Below, one piece after another: positions 15,832-25,000 of a DNA stretch of 64,000 nt (position 1 is its first letter; each line of letters opens with the position of its first letter). The DNA is from Actinoplanes nipponensis (GTDB lineage Bacteria > Actinomycetota > Actinomycetes > Mycobacteriales > Micromonosporaceae). The notes under the pieces were generated by a model, which ran no database searches, was not told the DNA's origin, and saw nothing but the letters and a program-made list of their open reading frames with translations. Where the stretch lies: assembly GCF_016862275.1 (NCBI RefSeq), contig NZ_BOMQ01000071.1:30102-94101 (forward strand). The letters are read 5' to 3'. The translations under genes were made by a program, and so were the position numbers.

Positions 15832-18048
15832 GTGCAGAAGAGGGTGCTGGCATCGGCGACCGCGCTGGCCGGGTTCCTGCTCGTCGCCGCGGTGCAGCTG
15901 GCCCTGGTGGTGGTGCCGGTGCTGCTGCTGCTCTCGATGCTGCCGGGCGCCGTCGCGCTGCGGCTGGGCCTGCCCGTCTGCATCGCGACGGTCGGCGTGA
16001 TGGCGTACGCGACCTGGCGGGCTCTGCACACCCGCCGTCCCGAACCGGTCGGCATCCCGGTGACCCGCACGGACGCCCCGCAGCTGTGGGCGCTGCTCGA
16101 CGGCGCGGCGGCAGCGGCCGGCACCCGCGCCCCCGACCGGGTGACCATCGTCGCCGACGCGGCCGCGAAGATCATGGAGCGCACCCGGCTGCTCGGCCTG
16201 CTCGGCGGCCGCCGGGACCTCTACCTCGGCCTCCCGCTGCTGCAGGCCTGGGACGAGGCGCACCTGCGGGCGGTCGCGGCGCACGAGCTCGGCCACTTCT
16301 CGCCGCGGCTGGGCCGGCTCGCGCCGCTGGCCTACCGCGGCCGGCTGGCGGTCGGCCGCACGCTGCCGCGCATCCCGCCCCGCAACCCGGCCGGCCCGCT
16401 GCTGCGCGCGTACGCGAAGTTCTACCGCCGGGTCGACGCGCCCTTCAGCCGCGCGCAGGAGCTCACCGCCGACCGGATCGCCGCCGAGTACGCCGGTCCG
16501 GCCGCGGCCGCGGCGGTGCTGCGCGACCTGCCCGCGCTGGACGCCCTCCAGCGGATCTTCCACGCCGAGTACCTGGGCCCGGGCTGGCAGGCGGGGCACG
16601 TGCCGGACGACCTCTTCGGCGGCTTCCTGCGGGTGCTCGCCGCCCGCGCGGACGACGTGGCGGTGCTGCGCGCCCGCGACCCGGGCACGCCGGGCGCCTG
16701 GGACACCCATCCACCGGTCGCCGAGCGGCTCGCCGCGCTGACCGCGACCGCGATCCCCGCGCAACCGGCTCCGTCCACGCCGGTCGAGCCGGACCGCGAG
16801 CTGGTCGGCGCGGTCGTCGCCGGCACGGCCGACCCCGCGACGTCGGGGACGGGTGCTCGCTCTGGCGCGGCCGACCCGGTGGGAACGAAACCGGATAATT
16901 CGCCTGGCGAAGCCGATGCAGCCGATCTTGCCGGTCAGGCCCCGCCCACGGCCCTCGCCGGCGATACCTCCGAGGCGCCTTCCGCCGGTCGGGGCACTCC
17001 ATCGCCGACCGCCGCGCCCACCGCGGGAAATCCCACCCCACCCGCCGCGGGAAGTCCTGCCGCGGAAATGCCCGCCGCACCAAAGCCCGCCCCGGGAAAG
17101 CCCGCCGCACCAAAGCCCGCCGCATCCCGCCGCCCCCTCGCCCCCGAGCTGGGTGCGCCGGCCGGCGACCTGGTCCCCGACCTGCCCGGCCTGGGCCGCG
17201 CACTCCAGGGCGTCGCCTTCCCCGCCCAGGGCCGCACGACGGTCGACTGGGACACCTTCTTCGGCGCGGCCCGCACTGTCGAGATGCAGCGTGAGGCCGA
17301 CGGCGCCCTGGCCACGATCTCCCGCGCCGCCGGCGTCCCCGTCGCCAACGCCGCCGACGTGCTCGACCTGGCCGCCGACGGCCGGCTGCACAAGGCCGCC
17401 GAGTCGGTCTTCGCCGGGCTGCCCGCCGACGAGACCGCCGGCCGGGTTGCCGAGCTGGTCACGCTGCTGCTCGCGCTGGCCGCGCTGCGCAGCGGGGCGG
17501 CCCGCTGGCGGCACAGCTGGACCGGCAACGCCGAGCTGATCGCGGCCGACGGCGCCCACCTCGACCTGGGTGGCCTGGCCGCGCTGGCCAGCGACCCGGC
17601 GACGGTCGTGACCGCCCGGGAGCGGCTCGCCGAGCTGGGCATCGACGCGGCGGCCGGGCCGGGCGCGGAGACCGCGCGGACCCGGCCCGAGGTGGTCGGC
17701 GGCGTGGTCAACCTGGTCGTGGACGGCGCCCGTACGGATCTGCTCATCGTCGACACCGGACTGTTCCTGGTGCCGGGGTTGCCCCGGTCGCAGAACGGTT
17801 CGGCGAAGCGGCGGCTGGCCCGGTTCGCGGCGGCCGACGTGCCGCTGCGCGAGGAGACCGCGCCCGGCAGCCGGTTCCTGCCGTACGCCGAGATCGCCGG
17901 CGCCACCCGGACCCGGCGGCGGAGCTGGGACCTGCGCCTGCGCGACGGCGGGGCGGTGAGCGTACGGACCGCGCTCGACTCGGACGAGCTGCCGGGCGGC
18001 TGGGCCGCGCTGGACGACGCCGTGGCGTTCCTGGCCCGCAGCAGATAG
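15832..18048 (+). CDS. M48-family membrane metalloprotease with large C-terminal extension
   Basis: The 738-residue protein has two N-terminal membrane helices (residues 5-65) and an M48 catalytic domain with zinc motif HELGH (H151-H155) and a downstream glutamate ligand in RAQELTADRIAAEYAG near residue 210. A Pro/Ala/Thr-rich linker follows (about 305-445), then a C-terminal domain of about 290 residues that I do not recognise. HtpX-like M48 enzymes degrade damaged membrane proteins. The length is about double that of HtpX. The GTG start lies 6 nt after TAGGCT (15820-15825), so it is probably leaderless. Confidence 0.8.
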   Translation: MQKRVLASATALAGFLLVAAVQLALVVVPVLLLLSMLPGAVALRLGLPVCIATVGVMAYATWRALHTRRPEPVGIPVTRTDAPQLWALLDGAAAAAGTRAPDRVTIVADAAAKIMERTRLLGLLGGRRDLYLGLPLLQAWDEAHLRAVAAHELGHFSPRLGRLAPLAYRGRLAVGRTLPRIPPRNPAGPLLRAYAKFYRRVDAPFSRAQELTADRIAAEYAGPAAAAAVLRDLPALDALQRIFHAEYLGPGWQAGHVPDDLFGGFLRVLAARADDVAVLRARDPGTPGAWDTHPPVAERLAALTATAIPAQPAPSTPVEPDRELVGAVVAGTADPATSGTGARSGAADPVGTKPDNSPGEADAADLAGQAPPTALAGDTSEAPSAGRGTPSPTAAPTAGNPTPPAAGSPAAEMPAAPKPAPGKPAAPKPAASRRPLAPELGAPAGDLVPDLPGLGRALQGVAFPAQGRTTVDWDTFFGAARTVEMQREADGALATISRAAGVPVANAADVLDLAADGRLHKAAESVFAGLPADETAGRVAELVTLLLALAALRSGAARWRHSWTGNAELIAADGAHLDLGGLAALASDPATVVTARERLAELGIDAAAGPGAETARTRPEVVGGVVNLVVDGARTDLLIVDTGLFLVPGLPRSQNGSAKRRLARFAAADVPLREETAPGSRFLPYAEIAGATRTRRRSWDLRLRDGGAVSVRTALDSDELPGGWAALDDAVAFLARSR

Positions 18049-18086
18049 CCGCCGGTACGACTGAACCGTTCCGCACCGCAACGCGT

Positions 18087-18139
18087 GTCACCAGGGGACG
18101 GTCGCATGTCCGACGGGACGAGTCACCAGCTTGTCACCA
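18087..18139 (+). repeat. Three GTCACCA direct repeats
   Basis: GTCACCA occurs at 18087-18093, 18122-18128 and 18133-18139 in the 200-base gap before the next gene. The last two are 11 bases apart, one helical turn. They could be regulator sites. Nothing else is evident in the gap. Confidence 0.3.
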
Positions 18140-18245
18140 AGGGTCATCATGGGGTCCAGGATCGTTCGCTTACCCTTCGCCGAATTGGGTAGAAGAAGTC
18201 CACTCGCAGCGGCGATGATCGTCATCGACAGGGGGGAGGGGCGCT

Positions 18246-18749
18246 ATGGAGCGGGGACCACTGGCGCTCTTCGGGGCCATCGTCGCGATCGGCCTCGGAC
18301 CGGCGATGTGGCTCGGCGCGCAGTTCGGTCAGGTGACGTTGTCGCCCGATCGCCCGCCCGCCGTGACCACGGTGCAGAACGAGGTGGAGGCGCCGCGCGG
18401 CGGTTCCGGCGCGGGCGACGCGCCGGCCGGCACCGAGACGATCCGCTCCGAGCCCAAGGCCGACACCCAGCCGCTGACCCGGACCAAGAACGCCCGTCCG
18501 GCCGCGACCAGGTCGGCGTCGCCCTCGCCGTCGGAGTCCTCCGCGTCGACGCCGCCCACCGAACCCACCTCGCCGGGGACCTCGGGCCCGGGTGACGGCC
18601 AGACCACTCCGCCGACGGAGTCGACGACTTCGCCGGACGATCCGCCCCCGCCGGACGACGGGCCGGACGACCCGCCGCCCACCGACCCGCAGGGCGACCC
18701 GGCGCCCGGCTCCCAGGACTCCGGCGCGCCCAGCACCTCACTCGTCTGA
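18246..18749 (+). CDS. Membrane-anchored Ser/Thr/Pro-rich protein
   Basis: The 167-residue protein has an N-terminal hydrophobic anchor (PLALFGAIVAIGLGPAMWLGAQFG) followed by a disordered tail rich in Ser, Thr, Pro and Asp, with DDPPPPDDGPDDPPP near the end. No enzyme motif; probably a surface or periplasmic filler protein. GGGGGGAGGGG is an unusually strong Shine-Dalgarno region before ATG 18246. Its 3' end overlaps the convergent WYL gene by 12 bp. Confidence 0.75.
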   Translation: MERGPLALFGAIVAIGLGPAMWLGAQFGQVTLSPDRPPAVTTVQNEVEAPRGGSGAGDAPAGTETIRSEPKADTQPLTRTKNARPAATRSASPSPSESSASTPPTEPTSPGTSGPGDGQTTPPTESTTSPDDPPPPDDGPDDPPPTDPQGDPAPGSQDSGAPSTSLV

Positions 18750-19781
18750 CGACTGCCCCACCCGCAGCCCGGGCCCTTCCGGCCCGGGCCGCGTGCTGTC
18801 CGCCCCGTCGGGCAGGTAGGTCCGGCCCATTCCGCGGGCGGTCTCCGCGAAGCGTTCGCGCAGCTCCGGCGGCGCCAGCACCTCGGCCTCCGCGCCCAGC
18901 TTGAGCAGCTCGATGTGGCCGTGGCGGATCGACTCGATCGGCACCGTCGTGGTCAGCCACCCGTCGTCGCCGGGCGGCCCGGCGCGCTCACGCGCCGTCC
19001 GCGACATCTCCGGCGGGAAGACGTACGCCATCCGGCCCAGCGCCTCGGCCGTCATCCGTACGGTGGCCTGCCCGGTGTAGACGCCCCGCTCGTACTGCTC
19101 CGTCCAGTCCCGCCAGAACGCCGCCAGGTCGAAGCCGGGCGGCCGGTCGGCGGGCTCGTCGAGCAGCGTGGCGTCGAGGACGTTCACCACCCGGTACGCC
19201 GTGACCCGGTCGCGGAAGCCGGCCACCAGGTACCAGCGTCCCGCCTTGAGCACCACGCCCAGCGGGGACAGCATCCGGGTCACCTCGCGGGGCGCCTTCC
19301 AGCGCCGGTACCGCACATCGATCATGCGGGCCTGCCACACCGCGTCGGCCACTGTCGCCAGGTGCGGGGTGGGCTCGTCGGCCCGGAACCAGCCCGGCGC
19401 GTCCAGGTGGAAGCGTTCGCGTACCCGGTCCGCCCGGTCCGCCAGCTCACCCGGCAGCGCCGCCCGCAGCTTGAGCTCCGCGGCCGCCAGCACCGAGCCG
19501 AGCCCGAGCTCGGCGGCCGGGCCGGGCATCCCGGCCAGGAACAGGGTGCCGGCCTCGTCGCCGGTGAGGCCGGTCAGCCGGGTGCGGTAGCCGTCGAGCA
19601 GCTGGTAGCCGCCGGCCGGGCCCCGGTCGGCGTAGACCGGCACGCCGGCCGCGCCGAGCGACTCGACGTCGCGGTACACGGTGCGCACCGACACCTCGAG
19701 CTCGCGGGCCAGTTCCTGGGCGGTCATCCGCCCGCGGTTCTGCAGCAACAGCAGCAGGGAGAGCAGCCGGGACGCGCGCAT
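18738..19781 (-). CDS. WYL-domain HTH transcriptional regulator
   Basis: The 347-residue protein has an HTH-11 (MRASRLLSLLLLLQNRGRMTAQELARELEVSVRTVYRDV), the GGYQL wing, then a WYL domain (MLSPLGVVLKAGRWYLVAGFRDRVTAYRVVNVL) and a WCX-like C-terminal domain (ATVRMTAEALGRM onward). It is a YafY-type regulator, the second in the window. The start MRASRLLS is preferred over a longer frame. No obvious divergent target lies next to it; its gene starts after the hairpin that closes the operon at 19852. Confidence 0.85.
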   Translation of the reverse strand: MRASRLLSLLLLLQNRGRMTAQELARELEVSVRTVYRDVESLGAAGVPVYADRGPAGGYQLLDGYRTRLTGLTGDEAGTLFLAGMPGPAAELGLGSVLAAAELKLRAALPGELADRADRVRERFHLDAPGWFRADEPTPHLATVADAVWQARMIDVRYRRWKAPREVTRMLSPLGVVLKAGRWYLVAGFRDRVTAYRVVNVLDATLLDEPADRPPGFDLAAFWRDWTEQYERGVYTGQATVRMTAEALGRMAYVFPPEMSRTARERAGPPGDDGWLTTTVPIESIRHGHIELLKLGAEAEVLAPPELRERFAETARGMGRTYLPDGADSTRPGPEGPGLRVGQSSDE

Positions 19782-19796
19782 GCGCCCAGCATGGCA

Positions 19797-19825
19797 CCGG
19801 CCGCGTGCGGTGAGCACGCGGCCGG
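19797..19825 (-). terminator. Hairpin after the acidic-protein operon
   Basis: CCGGCCGCGTG (19797-19807) pairs perfectly with CACGCGGCCGG (19815-19825) across a 7-nt loop, 27 bases past the stop at 19852. Confidence 0.6.
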
Positions 19826-19851
19826 GGACGGAGGGGCAGGTGGCGCCGGGG

Positions 19852-21063
19852 TCAGAGGCTGAGGATGCGGTTCAGCATGTCCCGGTAGCCGCGCAGCTGC
19901 ACCCGCAGCTGCTCGGTGTCATCGGTGTCGCTGTGCAGGCCCTCGCGCTGCGCGCGCAGGCCGGCGGTGAGCTTTTCGACGGCCTCCTCGACCAGTCCGG
20001 CGGCCTCCGCGGCGGCGTCCTTGGGGCTGTCGACGAAGCGCAGCTGCACGTCCCGCCACCGCTCCTGGAAGGCCTGGGCGTCGCCCCGGTCGAAGAGGGT
20101 CTCGGCCGGCGCGGCGGGGGTCGTCGCCGCGGCCACCGGGACGGCCACGACGGCCGGGGTGGCCTCCGCGGCCGGGCGGTCGTCCGGGTCCTGGGCCGGG
20201 CGGTCGTCCGCGTCGACGGGCGCACCGGTGGCGGGCTCGACCACCTGCGGGTCGTCGAAGCTGCCCTCGTCCTTGAGGGCGGAGGCCGCCGGCTCGGGGC
20301 GGGCATCGTCGTCCAAGGTGGAGTCGTCGAGGGGCCGTTCGGTGCCGGGCTCGACGGCCCGGGGGTCGTCGAAGCCGCCGTCGTCCTTGAGCGTGCCGGA
20401 CGCCGGCGTGTCGGTCTCATCGTAGGTGGTGACCGATTCGTCGCGGTTGCCGTCGTGATCGCGGTCGGTGGTGTCGGTGGTGTCCGCGAGACCGGCGTCG
20501 GCGGTCCGGTCCGAGACCGCGCCGGGGCGGGTGTCGGTGTCGTCGTCGTCATCGAGCGGCACGTCGACGACGGCGTCGGGGTCGGTGCGCTCGGTGTCCG
20601 CGGTGCTGCCGGCGTACGTGTTGGTCGAGGACGTCACCACGCCGTCGCCGGGCGCGACGTTGGCGTCGTCGCCGACGCCCGAGTCGGCCGCCGAGTCGCG
20701 GTCGGTGGCCTGCCACCGGTCGTTCTCCGGGTTGGCCATCGCGGAGGCGGCCACCGCGCCGCCGACGGTGGAGGCGCCGAAGGCGGTCGGCTGAGGGCTC
20801 GGCTCGTGGAACGGCGGTGCGCCGGCGTCGTCCCGGTCCGGTACCGCGTCGGGGCTGCCGTCGCGGCGCTCGGGGTCGACGGCGACGGTGTCGTCGGCCG
20901 TGGCCGGGGTGTTCGACCAGGGCGACGGGGGTCGCTGGCTCGGTACGGCTACCGGGTCGGACTGCACCCGCTCCGGCCGGTCCTCGTCGGCGCGCGCCTC
21001 GGCCCGCTCGTCGGTGACCTGATCATCGCTGGACTCGCGGGCGTCGTTGGAGAAGAAACGCAT
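19852..21063 (-). CDS. Acidic low-complexity protein sharing a C-terminal domain with its operon neighbour
   Basis: The 403-residue protein has residues 1-300 disordered and rich in Asp, Ala, Pro and Thr, including a duplicated block (TLKDDGGFDDPRAVEPGTE and ALKDEGSFDDPQVVEPATG). The last 90 residues form a helical domain, FQERWRDVQLRFVDSPKDAA followed by EAAGLVEEAVEKL. That domain matches the core of the protein encoded just upstream (AWEEVQIQFVDAPETAVSTADEL). No signal peptide. No named family was recognised; a scaffold or envelope-associated role is only inference. It follows its neighbour by 11 bases. Confidence 0.75.
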   Translation of the reverse strand: MRFFSNDARESSDDQVTDERAEARADEDRPERVQSDPVAVPSQRPPSPWSNTPATADDTVAVDPERRDGSPDAVPDRDDAGAPPFHEPSPQPTAFGASTVGGAVAASAMANPENDRWQATDRDSAADSGVGDDANVAPGDGVVTSSTNTYAGSTADTERTDPDAVVDVPLDDDDDTDTRPGAVSDRTADAGLADTTDTTDRDHDGNRDESVTTYDETDTPASGTLKDDGGFDDPRAVEPGTERPLDDSTLDDDARPEPAASALKDEGSFDDPQVVEPATGAPVDADDRPAQDPDDRPAAEATPAVVAVPVAAATTPAAPAETLFDRGDAQAFQERWRDVQLRFVDSPKDAAAEAAGLVEEAVEKLTAGLRAQREGLHSDTDDTEQLRVQLRGYRDMLNRILSL

Positions 21064-21074
21064 GGTCAGGCTCC

Positions 21075-21719
21075 TCAGCGGCTCGTGGCGTCGGGACGGG
21101 AGCCCGCGACGTCGCTGTCGTGGTTGTTGATCTGCTGGTTCGGCACCTTCGGCTCGGCCGCGGGGCTGGCCGCGCCCTCGCTGCGGACCGGGTTCTCACC
21201 GAGCAGGTCCGCGAACAGCGCACGGTAGTGGACCAGCGCCTGCCGCAGGTCCTCGGTGCTCGCCTCGCCGGTGCGGCTGCGCTCGCTGATCGCGTGGGCG
21301 TCGCGGTAGTGCTCCAGCGTGCGGGCGTGGGCGACGGAGAGGGTGGCCAGTTGGTCGTCGTAGTCGCCGGTCGGGTAGCCGCGCTCGGCGATGAGCCGGG
21401 TGGTCAGCTCGTCGGCGGTCGACACGGCGGTCTCGGGCGCGTCCACGAACTGGATCTGCACCTCTTCCCAGGCGACCGAGTAGCGGGCCTTGGACTCGGC
21501 GGACAGGGGCTTGAGCTCGAGCTCGGCATGCCGCTTCTCGCGGTCGCGCAGCTCGCGCTCGGCCTCGGTACGGCTGTCGGCGTCGGCGACGACGCGGTCG
21601 TACTCGGGACCGAAGGTCTTCTGCAGTTGCTTGCGACGGCTGGCCCGCACCGCGAACAGGATCGCGGCGACGATCACCAGCACGACGATGATCAGGACGA
21701 TGGTGAGCCAAGCGGACAT
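21075..21719 (-). CDS. Single-pass membrane protein with helical domain
   Basis: The 214-residue protein has one N-terminal membrane helix (LTIVLIIVVLVIVAAILFAV) followed by a basic stop-transfer RASRRKQL. A long charged helical region (EAERELRDREKRHAELELK) leads into the domain shared with the downstream gene (RYSVAWEEVQIQFVDAP), then YRALFADLLG. GGAGGACC precedes the ATG. It is the first gene of the two-gene unit; the second protein lacks the membrane helix, so the pair may form a membrane-bound/soluble complex through the shared domain (inference). Confidence 0.8.
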   Translation of the reverse strand: MSAWLTIVLIIVVLVIVAAILFAVRASRRKQLQKTFGPEYDRVVADADSRTEAERELRDREKRHAELELKPLSAESKARYSVAWEEVQIQFVDAPETAVSTADELTTRLIAERGYPTGDYDDQLATLSVAHARTLEHYRDAHAISERSRTGEASTEDLRQALVHYRALFADLLGENPVRSEGAASPAAEPKVPNQQINNHDSDVAGSRPDATSR

Positions 21720-21899
21720 GGCGGTCCTCCTTCTTCACCACCGGGTATGCCCACTCAACCAGGGTCATCAATCCGAAATCGCGGCGCGCGGGAGAAAATC
21801 CGCCGGGCGCCGCCGGCCCCTGACCGGTTCGACCGGTTCGCGGGTGTTCGCCAAGATCTGTGGCACGCCGCCGAGGTGGCTGGGAGCGCCGCCATTCCG

Positions 21900-21905
21900 T
21901 ATTCT
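21900..21905 (+). promoter_or_regulatory. Possible -10 element for the conservon
   Basis: TATTCT at 21900-21905 lies in the 291-base gap before the sensor kinase gene, which would give a 5' UTR of about 100 nt. The -35 is poor. The same gap has the direct repeat GACCGGTTC twice in tandem (near 21827-21845) and no coding potential. Confidence 0.35.
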
Positions 21906-22010
21906 GCCGAAGGCGCACGCAGCATCTCCGTCAACGGTCGTCAATCCCTCGTCCGTGGTCACCCGGGTGCTGCGTGCCGACGGTCCTGCAATCCCCTCGG
22001 GCGGAGTCTG

Positions 22011-25000
22011 ATGAGAACCCGCAACTGGTCGATCCGTTCGAAGATCATCGCACTGGCCGCGGTGCCGCTGACGGCCCTGCTGGCGCTCTGGATCTTCGCG
22101 ACGGCGGTGACCGCCGGTCCGGCCAGCAATCTGCTGTCGGCGCAGACCCTGGTGGACCGGGTCGGCTCACCCGGCGAGCGGCTCATCGGCCAGTTGCAGC
22201 TGGAACGGCGGATGTCCGTCGCGTACCTCTCCGACCGGCAGGCCGGCGCGACCGCCCTGGTCGCCCAGCGGGCCTCGACCGACCGGGCCGCCGCCGACTT
22301 CCGGCGCTCGGCCAGCGCCGCCGACGCCCAGGACGCCGCCGACGACAACCTGAAGGCCCGCATCCGGCAACTCTTCTCCGAGCTGGACGGTCTGCCCGAG
22401 AACCGGCGGCACATCGACCGCCGCGAGGTCGACGCGCTGGGCGCGCAGAACCTCTACAACGCCATGGTGGAGACCGGCTTCCGGATGTTCATCGCCACGG
22501 CCACCTTCGGCGACGAGCGGATCGACCGCAAGATCCGCGCCGTGGTCACCATCGCGCGCGGCCAGGAGCACCTGAGCCGGTCCAACTCGCTGATCGGCGG
22601 CGCGCTGGCGGCCGGCGAGCTGAGCCCGGCGGCCCGCGTCGACCTGCTCCAGGCGATCGCCACGTCGCGCTTCCTGCTCGCCGAGGGGGTGACCGACCTC
22701 GCTGCGCCCGACCGGGCGGCGTTCCAGCGGCTCAGCAGCGGGCAGGCGTTCACCCGGCTGCGCGAGCTGCAGGACCAGGTGATCAGCGACAGCCGCCCCG
22801 GCACCGCCGTGCCGGTCACGGCGGCGCAGTGGCAGCCCACCTTCGACGCGTCGACCCAGCAGCTGACCGCGTTCGAGGTCAACACCGTCGCGGCGCTGCC
22901 CGGCGACGCCCGGCCGGTCGCCGTGGAGGTGCTGCTGCGCCTCGGCCTGGCCGGCCTGCTCGGCCTGCTCGCCGTCATCGTCTCGATCGTCGTGTCGGTG
23001 CGGGTCGGCCGGTCGATGGTCGGCCGGCTGACCCGCCTGCGCGGCGAGGCCCTGGAGATGGCCGGCGAGCGGCTGCCGTCGGTGGTCCGGCGGCTGCAGC
23101 GCGGCGAGGCCGTCGACGTCGAGGTGGAGACCCCGCCGCTGGAGTACGGCCGGGACGAGATCGGCGAGGTGGGCCGCGCCTTCAACGAGGTGCAGCGGAC
23201 GGCCGTCCAGTCCGCCGTCGAGGAAGCGAACGTGCGCCGGGGCATCAACGAGGTCTTCCTCAACATCGCCCGGCGCAGCCAGACGCTGTTGCACCGCCAG
23301 CTCGCCCTGCTGGACAAGATGGAACGGCGGGAGACCGAGCCGGACGAGCTCGAGGACCTGTACCGCGTCGACCACCTCGCCACCCGGATGCGCCGGCACG
23401 CCGAGGACCTGGTGATCCTGGCCGGCGCCGCCCCGGGCCGCGGCTGGCGCAACCCGGTGCCGGTGATCGACGTGGTCCGCGGCGCGATCAGCGAGGTCGA
23501 GGACTACAAGCGCGTCGACATCGTCTCGGTGGAGTCGTCGGCCGTCCTGGGCCGGGCCGTGGGTGACGTCATCCACCTGCTGGCCGAGCTGCTGGAGAAC
23601 GCGGCGTCGTTCTCGCCGCCGCAGACCCGGGTCCAGGTGGTCGGCCAGATCCTGCCCAACGGGTACGCCCTCGAGATCGAGGACCGCGGGCTGGGCATGT
23701 CCTCCGAGGCCCTCGCCGAGGCCAACCGCAAGCTGCTCGAGCCGCCGGACTTCGACCCCGCCGACAGCGCCCGGCTCGGCCTGTTCGTGGTCGCCCAGCT
23801 CGCCGACCGGCACGGCATCCGGGTCTCGCTGCGGCCCAGCGGTTACGGCGGCGTGACGGCGATCGTGCTGGTGCCGGGGGAGCTGGTCACCACCGGGACC
23901 GCCCGCGGCCCCGTCGCGCTGCCCGCCGGTCCCACCCCGCCGGACCAGGCCTGGGACCGGCCGCTGGTCGGCTCGGGCACCGAGGACCCGGCGCGCAGCT
24001 CGCTGGCGGCGCTGCAGTGGCAGGGCACCGAGGAGCTCCGCTCGATCACGGTCACCGGCCGCCCGGTGACGATCAACGGCACGGCCACGCCCGGCCCCGA
24101 TCCGGCCGGGCGGCCCGGCCGGGAACTGGCTGCCCCGGTGGCCGGCGCCGACCCGTCCGTGGGCGACCCCACCCGGCCGCTGAGCCGGCACAGCTTCGGC
24201 CTGACCGGCACGCCCGCCCCGGAGCCGGCCGCGGGCGCCGGTGGACCGGCGCCGAGCGCGATCGTCGACGGACTGACCGAGGACGGGCTGGTGCAACGAC
24301 GCCGCACCAAGCCGCGCCGCGCGAACGACGAGCCGGCGGCCCCGCCCACGCCGCTGCCGCCCAACCTGACCTCACCGGCGGGCCTCACCGCGCCGCCGTC
24401 GCTGGGCTCGGACCTCCCATCGGCCGGCGACGGCCGGACGGCGCACGGCGGCGGCCTGTCCGGCGCGGGACTCAACGGCGCCGGTCCCCTCGGTTCCGGC
24501 CCGCTCGGTGCTGGTCCGCTCGGTGCCGGTCCGCTCAGTGCCGGCCCGCTCGGTTCCGGTCCGCTCGGTGCCGGATCGAACGGCGCCGAGCGTCCTGGCG
24601 CGGGCCGTAACGGCGCCGTGCCGGGCGGCGACGGAACGCTGCGCCACGGCGGCGGTCCGGCTGTGCTCCGGCCTCCGGGCGCCACGCCGACACCGGTGCC
24701 GCCAAGGATCCCCTCACCCCGCGTCGCCCCGGACCCGATGCACGACGCGCTGCCGACCGCGCCGCCGGCCGTGCCCCCGGTCATGCCGACCGGCGCTCCG
24801 GCCGTGCCACCGGCCGTGCCACCGACCGTGCCACCGGTAACGCCGACCACCGCGCCGGCCGCCACGCCGGCTGAAGAGCTGCTCGGTGACGAACCGTTGC
24901 TGCCCCGCCGGGTACGGCAGGCGAGCCTGGCGCCGCAGCTGCGCGGCCCGGTCGCGGAGCAGCCCGCCGCCCCGGCACGCTCCCCGGAGCAGGTCCGTTC

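Noticed and set aside
22167..24296. Long minus-strand open frame inside cvnA
   Set aside because: Antisense shadow; the plus strand encodes clear NIT, HAMP and GHKL motifs.
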